Shown: positions 1 through 9,300 of the stretch, piece after piece
How positions within the stretch are numbered: the stretch's first letter is position 1
Layout of the letters: each line of letters starts with the position of its first letter
Assembly (NCBI GenBank): GCA_035560235.1
Contig: DATMAG010000121.1
Span: 1-40,519, forward strand
Direction: 5' to 3'
DNA: 40,519 nt
Origin: DASRDU01 sp035560235
GTDB taxonomy: Bacteria; Acidobacteriota; Blastocatellia; RBC074
Notes under the pieces: generated by a model
What the model was told of the DNA's origin: nothing
What the model saw: the letters and a program-made list of their open reading frames with translations, nothing else
Database searches by the model: none
Translations under genes and position numbers: made by a program

Positions 1-8
1 CAAGTCAT

Positions 9-25
9 GCAGGCAGGCTGCCTGC
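9..25. repeat. short perfect palindrome
   Basis: Two 8-base arms (GCAGGCAG at 9-16 and CTGCCTGC at 18-25) are separated by one base. The palindrome lies just upstream of the VOC gene remnant. Its role is unknown. It could be part of a terminator or of a dispersed repeat, and nothing in the window decides between these. Confidence 0.4.
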
Positions 26-57
26 GCTCCAAAGAGACAATCAATTGACCCCGCGTC

Positions 58-288
58 CATCGCACGCGCCGCTTCGCGCAGATGCTGTAGTAGTATGAAA
101 CCATGTTCGGAGCAAAGGTGCAGTACCAGAATCCGGGCCTGGCGTTTCTGACTTACGACGATGAACATCATCGCTTTGCCTTTGCCAATATGGCGCTCTT
201 TCAGCCTGACGGAGCCGAAACCGAACGCGCGGGCGCAATCGGCGTGGATCACGTCGCGTACATCGCGGCACTCTCACAGCTTTTCTGA
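58..288 (+). pseudogene. VOC/extradiol-dioxygenase-like gene remnant
   Basis: The reading frame from 58 to 288 resembles the N-terminal half of a vicinal oxygen chelate (glyoxalase/bleomycin-resistance/extradiol dioxygenase) protein. It contains a TRRFAQML stretch, then YETMFGAKVQYQNP, FLTYDDEHHRFAFANM and a closing GVDHVAY. Two consecutive TAG codons at 88-93 fall where this family normally has x-W before the YET-type motif, so at least one is likely a Trp-to-amber change. No start codon is seen upstream, and a further in-frame stop lies at 46-48. The frame ends at TGA 286-288, right after the first strand of what should continue as the rest of the fold. An ATG at 103 could give a 61-residue peptide, but that would lack the first beta strand. 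It is best read as a dead gene. Confidence 0.65.
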
Positions 289-376
289 AGCGGCTTTGTC
301 TGTGCAGAGTTGACAGGTGAACAAACCTCTACTTCAATGTTGCTCCGCCTGCCAGCTTCAAACAGAGGAAAAGCCG

Positions 377-780
377 ATGAAAAAAGTCCTGTGCCTCGTG
401 GCTCTCACAACAACTCTCGTCTCGCTCGCCGCTGCGCAACGCGCCCTGTCACCAACTGATCCGTTCGGCAATTTCCTGACGCAGGGTTACGAGTTCGCTT
501 CGGCCCGCAACTTGGCGCGGCTCGGCAATCTCCATTTGCAGGATGGAATGTGGAATGGCGAGCGAATACTGCCTGGCGAGTTCGTCAGATTCGGGCAGAC
601 GCTCGCGCCCGCGTGGAAGGCCGACGGGCGTCCGATCTATGGCGGCTTCTTCTGGCTCAGCGGCGATGGTGATTTTCCGGCGCCAAAAGGGGCTTCTGGC
701 CGGAGCAGGCAGCCCACCACAGCGCTACACAGAGCAGGGAGAAGATTGGAGACTGGCGCATCGGCTGGCCGGAATAAAGT
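377..780 (+). pseudogene. serine hydrolase (beta-lactamase family) remnant
   Basis: From ATG 377, preceded by AGAGGAA seven bases upstream, the frame encodes a clean signal peptide (MKKVLCLVALTTTLVSLAAA). It then jumps directly to the C-terminal part of a class C beta-lactamase-like secreted hydrolase (DPFGNFLTQGYEFASARNLARLGNL, a DG.WNGERILP stretch, PIYGGFFWL.GDG). The Ser-x-x-Lys and Tyr-x-Asn active-site regions that belong between these parts are absent. After FPAPKGA, at about 690, the conserved AGAG motif continues in another frame (LLAGAG near 697), so there is also a frameshift. A 317 GTG start is possible but has no signal sequence at its N-terminus. No catalytic activity is expected. 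Confidence 0.65.
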
Positions 781-807
781 TTGAACCAGAAACCAGCAGC
801 CAATTCC

Positions 808-3384
808 ATGCTGTCGCATTATCGCATTGTCGAGCAAATCGGCGCGGGCGGGATGGGCGAAGTCTATCGCGCCATGGATACGCGCCTCGACCGCGCAGTG
901 GCAATAAAAGTCCTGCCCGCTTCGTTCGCCCACGACGCCGACCGGCTGCGCCGCTTCGAGCAGGAAGCGCGCGCGACCTCCGCGCTCAATCATCCGAACA
1001 TCGTCACGATCTATGACATCGACACACACGAAGGCGCGCCCTTCATCGTGGCCGAACTGCTCGAAGGCGAAGAACTGCGCGAGCAATTAAGCGAAGGCGC
1101 GCTGCCCTTGCGCCGGGCCGTTGAGTATGCACAGCAGATGGCCGCCGGACTCTCCGCTGCGCATGAGAAAGGCATCGTGCATCGTGACCTGAAGCCCGAA
1201 AACCTCTTTGTCACGTCCGATGGACGCCTCAAGATTCTCGACTTCGGTCTGGCGAAGCTGCGACCGCCTCGCCAGGCTTCCGCTGCTTCCGATGTCGCGA
1301 CGGCGAAGCAGCACACGAATCCGGGGACAGTGATGGGGACAGTTGCCTATATGTCGCCCGAACAAGTGCGCGGACAGGATCTGGATTCACGTTCGGATAT
1401 TTTTTCGTTCGGCATCATTTTGTACGAAATGCTGAGCGGGCAACGACCATTCGCGGGTGAATCGCAGGTCGAGGTGATGAATGCGATCCTCAAATCCGAG
1501 CCGCCCGACCTGAGCGAAGCAAAGGCGAAGATCGGCCCCGCGCTCGACAGGATCGTGCGGCGGTGTCTGGAGAAGAAGCCGGAGCGCAGATTTCAGACCG
1601 CGAGCGATCTCGGTTTTGCGCTCGAATCCCTCTCAGGAGTTTCCGGCGCGAGTCAGCCAGAGGCGGCCAGCGCGCCAGCGCTGGTCGTGTCTGTCGCAGC
1701 CAGGCGGCGTCTCTCACCCGTGCTAATCGGCCTCGTGCTCGCGATCCTTGCGGTCGGCGCAGTCGCCGGGATTTTCGCAGGCAGGCCTTTTTGGAAAACA
1801 CCAACGCCTGAATATCAACGCCTCACGTTTAATCGCGGCACGATCTGGAATGCGAGGTTCGCGCCTGACGGCCAATCCGTTATTTACAGCGCCAGGTGGA
1901 ATGGCAATCCGCTGGACATCTTCGCGGTGCGCGCGGGGAAAGCGGAAGCGCGCTCGCTCAAGCTGGAAAACGCTGACCTGTTGGCGATCTCGGCCTCCAA
2001 CGAGATGGCGGTCTTGCGCAATCGTCAATCCATCGGGCTGTTCCGAAGCCGTGGCACGCTGGCTCGCCTGCCGATTGATGGCGGCGCGGCGCGTGACCTG
2101 CTCGAAGACGTGCAAGAGGCCGACTGGTCGCCGGACGGGACCGAGCTGGCGGTAGCGCGCTGGGTCAATGGACAGAGTCAACTCGAATACCCAGTCGGCA
2201 AGGTACTCTATAAATCAGCCGGTCATCTCAATCATCCGCGTATCTCACCGAAGGGAGATCGGGTCGCCTTTATGGATCATCCGTCACAGTTTAATACTCG
2301 CGGATGGGTGGTGGTGGTGGACCTCACCGGAAAGAAGACGATAGTGTCGAGCGAAATGGCCAACCAGGAGGGCCTGGCCTGGTCTCCGGCCGGAGACGAA
2401 GTCTGGTTCACGGCAACCAGGAGAGGGGAAGCGGATGCCCTGTATGCCCTCTCGCTTTCCGGACAGGAACGGCTTGTTCTGAGGACGATGAGCCGCCTGA
2501 TGCTGCACGATATTTCCCGTGACGGTCGCGTGCTCCTTACCAGCTACAGCAACTCGACAACCCTGGTCAGTCAGCCGCCGGGAGAAAGCAAAGAGCGCGA
2601 TCTTTCATGGCTCGATCAGGGGTTGCTTTCAGATTTTTCGCCGGACGGCAGGACGATCCTGATTGATTACACGGGAGAAGGATCAGGAACCAACGGCGCA
2701 ACTTATTTGCGCAGGACGGATGGCTCCCCCGCCGTCAGACTTGGTGACGGGATTGGCGCACGGTTGTCACCCGACGGGAAGCGGGCGCTCGTCGTGCGCT
2801 TTACGCCGCCGCAAATTGTGCTGCTGCCGACCGGCGCCGGTGAAGAACGAGTGCTGAAACGCGGGCCAATCGAGCAATATGCGTGGGGGGCGATCTGGGT
2901 CCCGGACGGGAAGCGAGTCATTTTCCTGGGCCGTGAACCGGGTCACGACTGGCGCTGCTATGTTCAGAATATCGAGAGCGGCCCGCCGCGTCCGATCACG
3001 CCGGAAGGAACCAGTGAAGGGATGTTGATCTCGCCGGACGGCAGATCGCTGATCGCCTCGGACGCTCAGAGGCAGCGGTCCTTCTACCCGGTGGAGGGAG
3101 GCACGACACAGCCGGTCCTTCATCTGGAGAGCGCCGATGAGATCCTCGGTTGGAGTGGTGACGGGCGCTCACTTGCTGTCGCTAACGTGAATGAAATGCC
3201 GATCCGCGTCTATCGGTTTGACCCTGCGAACGGGCGCAAAGAACTGCTCAAAGAGATTATGCCTGCCGACCCCGCCGGCATTTTTGGGTATCACTACGTT
3301 TTCTTCACGCCCGACGGCAAGGGCTATGCATATTCGGTCAGCCGTATGCTTACCGACCTCTACGTGGTCGAGGGATTGAAGTGA
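808..3384 (+). CDS. membrane Ser/Thr protein kinase with TolB/PD40 propeller
   Basis: An 858-residue transmembrane kinase (PknB/Hanks type). Numbering from ATG 808: the glycine-rich loop GAGGMGEVY is at about 12-20, the ATP-binding Lys is in VAIK (K34), HRDLKPEN carries catalytic D127, DFG is at 145-147, and the activation segment ends in MSPEQ. One hydrophobic helix at about 302-322 separates this cytoplasmic domain from a C-terminal, predicted periplasmic beta-propeller. The propeller contains many PD40/TolB-type turns (for example WSPDGTELAVA, FSPDGRTILI, LSPDGKRALV, ISPDGRSLIA, FTPDGKGYAY). The family couples an external signal to substrate phosphorylation; the ligand here is unknown. The start is uncertain: TTG 781 would add nine residues, and neither start has a clear ribosome binding site. 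The next kinase begins seven bases after the stop, so the two are probably co-transcribed. Confidence 0.9.
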   Translation: MLSHYRIVEQIGAGGMGEVYRAMDTRLDRAVAIKVLPASFAHDADRLRRFEQEARATSALNHPNIVTIYDIDTHEGAPFIVAELLEGEELREQLSEGALPLRRAVEYAQQMAAGLSAAHEKGIVHRDLKPENLFVTSDGRLKILDFGLAKLRPPRQASAASDVATAKQHTNPGTVMGTVAYMSPEQVRGQDLDSRSDIFSFGIILYEMLSGQRPFAGESQVEVMNAILKSEPPDLSEAKAKIGPALDRIVRRCLEKKPERRFQTASDLGFALESLSGVSGASQPEAASAPALVVSVAARRRLSPVLIGLVLAILAVGAVAGIFAGRPFWKTPTPEYQRLTFNRGTIWNARFAPDGQSVIYSARWNGNPLDIFAVRAGKAEARSLKLENADLLAISASNEMAVLRNRQSIGLFRSRGTLARLPIDGGAARDLLEDVQEADWSPDGTELAVARWVNGQSQLEYPVGKVLYKSAGHLNHPRISPKGDRVAFMDHPSQFNTRGWVVVVDLTGKKTIVSSEMANQEGLAWSPAGDEVWFTATRRGEADALYALSLSGQERLVLRTMSRLMLHDISRDGRVLLTSYSNSTTLVSQPPGESKERDLSWLDQGLLSDFSPDGRTILIDYTGEGSGTNGATYLRRTDGSPAVRLGDGIGARLSPDGKRALVVRFTPPQIVLLPTGAGEERVLKRGPIEQYAWGAIWVPDGKRVIFLGREPGHDWRCYVQNIESGPPRPITPEGTSEGMLISPDGRSLIASDAQRQRSFYPVEGGTTQPVLHLESADEILGWSGDGRSLAVANVNEMPIRVYRFDPANGRKELLKEIMPADPAGIFGYHYVFFTPDGKGYAYSVSRMLTDLYVVEGLK

Positions 3385-3391
3385 CTATACT

Positions 3392-6300
3392 ATGACGATT
3401 GTGGCTGGCACACAGGCAGGCTCTTACAAAATCCTCTCGCCGCTTGGCGCAGGTGGAATGGGTGAAGTGTATCTGGCCGAAGATACGCGTCTCAAACGCA
3501 AAGTCGCCCTCAAACTCTTGCCTGCTGAACTGACCGCTGATGCTGAGCGCGTGCGGCGCTTCGAGCAGGAAGCACAGGCTGCGTCCGCGCTCAGTCATCC
3601 CAACATCATCACTGTCTACGACATCGGCGAATGCGAGGCCGGGCGCTTCATTGTGATGGAACTGGTCGCGGGCCGCACGTTACGTAGCGTGATTGCGGAG
3701 GACAATTCGCTGGAAACATTCTTGTCTCTCAGTCAGCAAATGGCGAAAGCTTTGAGCGCGGCGCACGCCGCAGGCATCACGCACCGGGACATCAAGCCCG
3801 ACAATATCATGGTGCGCGAGGATGGTTACGTGAAGGTGCTCGATTTCGGCCTTGCGCGGTTGCGGCCTGCGACGGAAAGCAATGCCGAAGCCGCGACGCT
3901 GGCGCAGCAAACGACGCCCGGCACGGTGATGGGGACGGTGGCGTATATGTCGCCGGAACAGGCGCGCGGCGAAACGGTCAGCTATCCATCAGACATTTTT
4001 GCGCTCGGCATTGTGCTCTATGAACTGGCGACGGGGAGGCATCCGTTCAAAGCAGACACACTGGCAGGCTATCTGCACGCGATCACGTTGCAGGAGCCTG
4101 CGCCGCCGCAGCAATGGCAACCGAAGCTGCCTGCGGCGTTGAATGATTTGCTGTTGCGGATGCTGGCGAAAGATGCGAGCCGACGCCCGACCGCCATCGA
4201 AGTCGCGCAAGTCTTGCAGGCGACAGGACGCGGCGGCGACCCTGCGCGCGGGCAAGGCGATGAGAACGCAACGATGATGCTGCCGAGCGCGGGCATCGGC
4301 GCTGCGCCTGCGGACGAAGGCTTCTGGGTGGCGGTGTTGCCGTTCAAATGGCGTGGCGCGCAGGCGGAGTTGGAAGCGCTGGCGGAAGGCTTGTCCGAAG
4401 ACATCGTGACAGGCTTGTCGCGCTTCTCGTACCTGCGTGTCATCGCACGCAGTTCGACGCTGCGCTACACAAGCGATTCGGGCGATGTGCGGGCGATTGG
4501 CAAGGAACTGGGCGCGCGTTATGTGATGGAGGGATCATTGCGGCAGGCGGGATCAACATTGCGCGTCGCCGTGCAACTGGTGGACGCGAGCACGGGCGCG
4601 CACCTGTGGGCGGAAACGTATGATCGACAGTTTCGCGCCGAAGATATTTTCGCGCTGCAGGACGATCTGGTTCCGCGCATCGTCTCGACCATTGCGGATC
4701 CGTATGGCGCGCTGGTGCATAGCATGAGCGAGTCGCTGCGCGGCAAGGACGCCGCCTCATACTCCGCGCATGAGGCGGTGCTGCGTACCTTCGGGTATTT
4801 AGAGCGCATCACGCCGGAAGAGCACGCGGAAGTCCGCGCGATTCTTGAAGCGGCAGTTGCCCGCGCGCCTGGTCACAGCGATTGCCACGCCATGCTGGCG
4901 ATGACTTACTACCACGAGCACGCGCAAGGGTATAACCTCAGGCCCGATCCCCTGGGTCGTGCCCTCGCCGCTGCGCAGCGAGCGGTCGCGGCTGCGCCGA
5001 CCAATCCTATTGCCCACTTTATTCTGGCTATCGTTCGCTTCTTTCAGAAAGATTTTCTGGCGTTTCGTCAGGCGGCAGAGCGCGCCCTGGCGCTCAATCC
5101 GATGGATGCTTCCACGTCAGCATTTCTTGGGATACTGATGGCATACGCTGGTGACTGGGAAGAGGGGCTGCGTGTTGCGGAGCGGGCGATGCAACTCAAC
5201 CCCCATCATCCGGGCTGGTATCATCTGGGCGCTTTTTACCAGGCCTATCGTCAGCGCGATTATCGTCAGGCGCTGACAACCGCGCTGAAGATCAACATGC
5301 CGGGCTACTTGTGGACGCACGTGATACTGGCTGCGGTGTATGGGCAACTTGGCGAACATCAGCGCGCCCACGCGGCATTGCGGGAACTGCGTGCGCTGAA
5401 ACCGGACTTCGGCGCGCTGGCGCGGGAACAGTGCGGCAGGTGGTTTGACGCTGAACTCACTGAGCACCTGATAGAAGGGCTGCGCAAGGCGGGGCTGGAG
5501 ATTGATGGTGAAGCGCAGGCAGCATCCGCGCAACCTGTCGCTGCTGCGAGTGATGCCGATTCACTGCCGCCTGCTGCTTCTGACTCGCAATCTGCAACTT
5601 CACCCGCGCAATCCATCGCCGTCCTGCCGTTTGCGAACATCAGCGCCGACGAGGAAAACGAATACTTCTGCGACGGGCTGGCCGAAGAACTGCTCAATGC
5701 GCTCTCGAAGATTGATGAGCTGAAAGTGGCGGCACGCACCTCGGCCTTTTCCTTCAAGGGCAAGAACACTCAAGCGCGCGAGATCGGCAAAACACTCAAC
5801 GTCAACACGGTGCTGGAAGGCAGCGTCCGCAAAACAGGCCATCGCATCCGCATCAACGTGCAACTGGTCAATGCGGCGGACGGCTATCAACTGTGGGCGG
5901 AACGCTACGACCGCGAGCTGAAAGACATCTTCGACATTCAGGATGAAATCACGCTGGCCGTAGTGGATGCGCTGAAAGTGAAATTGCTCGGCGCGGCCAA
6001 AGACGCGGCGCTGAAGCGGCATACCAAAAACACGGAAGCGCACGAGCATTATCTGCGCGGGCTTTTTTACTTCAATCGCTTTACGCCGCGTGACTTTGAA
6101 AAAGCGATTGAGTATTTCAATCGCGCCATCGCGCTTGATGGCCATTACGCGTCGGCTTACGCGGGACTGGCGAACGCTTATGTCGAGATGGCGTTCTTCA
6201 CTTTTTCTGCGCCCGGCGAATGGATGCCGAAAGCGCAGGACGCGATTAACAGGGCACTGGCGTTGGATGAGACGCTCGGCGAAGCGCACAATTCGCTGGC

Positions 6301-9300
6301 GATCATCAGGATGTATCACGACCGGGATTACGTCGGCGCAGAGCGTGCCTTCAAACAGGCGCTGGCGCTGGATGCAGGCAATGCACATATCCATATGTGG
6401 TATGCCTGGTATCTGGGTTTGATGGGACGCTTTGCGGAAAGCTTCCCGGCCTATCAGCGCGCGCTGGAATTTGATCCGTTGTCAGAGATGGTCAATACCA
6501 GCGTCGGCATCGTCAGCTATTGGGCAGGACAATCGGATCGCGCCGTTCAGCAACTGCAAAAAGTGCTGGAGCTGAATCCGCACTATTCCCTGGCGCAAAT
6601 TTTTCTGGCGGAGGCTTATGCACAGCGCGGCGATTGCGCGGCGGCGGCGGCGCTGGTTGCAGGGCTGCGGCAAAGCGCCAACGACCCGCTGACGTTGCCA
6701 ACCATCGGATATGTGTACGGGAAAATCGGCGACCATCAGGCAGCCCACGAAATCCTGACCGCGTTAGCGCAGCGGGCAACGCAGGAATTCGTCTCGGCGC
6801 TGAATTTCGCACAGATTTATGCGGGACTGGGCGATACCGAACAGACGCTGGCGTGGCTTGAGAAGGCTTGCGGCGAGGGGCCGTTATGGATCACCTTTGT
6901 GAAGGTAGACCCCAAATTTGCTTTTCTTCGGTCAGACCCGCGCTTCCAGACCCTGCTGCAACGAATGGGCTTCTCGCCCGATCCGCAAACTGACGAATTG
7001 CATGAAGTAAAAACCGCATTGCTTGTGCCGGGCGTTGACGGCAAGCGAGCGGAAAATCATTTGCCGAGTTCGGGAAGCCTCCGTCACACCGTCGGGCGCG
7101 AACGCGAGCGCCACGAATTGCGCGCAGCCTTCAATGCGGCGAAAGGCGGGCGCGGCTCGTTGTTGTGCGTAGCGGGCGAGCCAGGCATCGGCAAGACGAC
7201 ATTGGTCGAAGATTTCCTTACTGAACTTGCCACAACCAGGCAATGCACGATTGCGCGCGGGCGTTGTTCGGAACGATTGGCTGGCACGGAAGCCTATTTG
7301 CCGCTGCTCGAAGCGTTGGAAAGCCTGCTGCAAAACGATCAGCACATCGCAGCCACGATGAAGCAAATTGCGCCGACGTGGTACGCGCAGGTCGCGCCGC
7401 TCAGTAATGGCAGCGAAGAGTCCGCGCGCCTGCTCAATGAGGTCAAAGCCGCTTCGCAGGAACGGATGAAGCGCGAACTGGCGGCCTTCCTGCAAGCCGT
7501 AGCGACGCCGCAGCCGCTCGTGATTTTCTTTGACGATCTGCACTGGGCCGATGTCTCAACGATTGATCTGTTGAGTTTCCTGGCGGGCAAGTTCGATGCG
7601 CTGCGCCTGCTGATCGTCGTGACCTATCGGCCTTCGGATATGCTGCTGGCGAAACATCCATTCTTGCAGATCAAGCCGGATTTGCAGGCGCGCGGGGTGT
7701 GTCGGGAATTGTCGCTGGAGTTTTTGACGGAAGCGGAAATTGCCGAATACCTCACGCTCGAATTTCCGCGCCATGCCTTTCCGGCGGACTTTGCGCGATT
7801 GATTCACGCGAAGACGGAAGGCAGTCCGCTGTTTATGGCTGATCTGGTGCGGTATTTGCGGGATCGCGGCGTGATTGCGGAGGAAGACAGCGGGCGGGCC
7901 GCCCGCGCTCCCAGGTGGATGCTCGCGCAAACGTTGCAGGACATCGAACGCGAGTTGCCGGAATCGGTGCGCGGGATGATCGAACGCAAGATCGCACAAC
8001 TGAGCGAAGAGGATCGCAAGCTGCTGACCGCCGCGAGCGTGCAGGGCTATGAGTTCGATTCGGCAGTCGTGGCGCAGGCGCTGAAGCTTGAGCCGGATGA
8101 AGTGGAAGAACGATTGGAAAAGCTGGAGCGCGTGTTTGCGTTTGTGAAGCTCGTGAGTGAAGCGGAGTTTCCGAATCGCACGCTGACGCTCAGGTATCGC
8201 TTTGTTCACGTGCTTTACCAGAATGCGCTCTATGCTTCGCTCCGGGTGACTCGGAAGGCCACGCTGAGCCGCGAAGTGGCGCAAACGCTGGAAGGCTTTT
8301 GCGGCGCACAGCGAATGACTGTGGCCAATGAACTGGCGGCGCTCTATGAAGCCGGGCGGGAGCCTGAGCGCGCGGCGGAATATTACCGGCTTGCGGCAGC
8401 GCATGCCACGCAGGTTTTTGCTTATCAGGAGGCTGTCGTGCTGGCGCGGCGCGGACTGGGGTTGCTCAAATCACTGCCGGACACGACTGCGCGCATGCGG
8501 CAGGAACTGGCGCTGCAAGTCACGCTGTCCGTGCCGCTGGGCGCCTGCCGGGGGCTGGCTTCCGAGGAAAGCCGCGAACCTTACACGCGCGCCCGGGAAC
8601 TGGCGCGCCAACTCGGCGATCCGCCGGAACTGTGGACAATCCTGGTTGGTCAATGGCGGTCTTATCTGGTTGGAGGCGATAACAACACGGCGCTCAGGCT
8701 GGCAGAAGAATTTCTGGCGCTGGCTCGCGCCAAAGTCCCGGCTGCCCTGATCTGGGGACATCAGATGATGACTTCAGGCTGCAATTATCGCGGAGAGTTC
8801 ACGGCGGCCTGTGCGCATACAAAAGCAATGCTGAGCATTCAGAATCCGCAGCCACAGGATGGCGAAGCCGTGATTTATGCCGGTGAAAATCCCATGATGA
8901 TCGGGCTTTTTATGGGCGCATCGTCGCTGTGGAATCTGGGCTATCCCGATCAGGCGTTGCAGCAGAGCCGGAAGGCGCTGGCGCTGGCGCGACAGAATGG
9001 CTCTCCCTTCGGGCTGGCGCTCGCAACCTTCATGGCCGCCGAGTTACATATCAGCCGACGCGAAACTCCGCGCGTCAGGGAAATGGCTGAAGAATGTCTG
9101 GCCCTTTCTACTGAACACGGTTTTCCGCAATGGATGGCGAATGGACACATTTGCCGAGGGTGGGCGCTGGTCGCGGCGGGACAGGGCACCGCAGGGCTGG
9201 CGCAGATGAGCGAAGGCATCACGGCTATGCACGGCTTCGAGGCCGATCTGGGACGGTCTCGCTATCTGGCGCTGCTCGGCGAAGCGTGCGCAGCCACGGG

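Noticed and set aside
88..93. Stop-codon reassignment (TAG read as an amino acid)
   Set aside because: The same short frame has another stop upstream (46-48) and lacks a start. The intact genes I read do not contain in-frame TAG, so gene decay is the simpler reading.
637..1086. Long minus-strand frame opposite the first kinase
   Set aside because: It lies antisense to the kinase N-terminal lobe and its translation resembles no family; GC-rich codon bias creates such shadow frames.
5600..6394. 264-residue minus-strand frame
   Set aside because: It is fully antisense to the second TolB-like and TPR region of the giant kinase gene, with Arg/Gln/His-rich composition and no motif.
7556..8404. 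282-residue minus-strand frame
   Set aside because: It is antisense to the AAA region of the giant gene, whose sense frame has intact Walker motifs.
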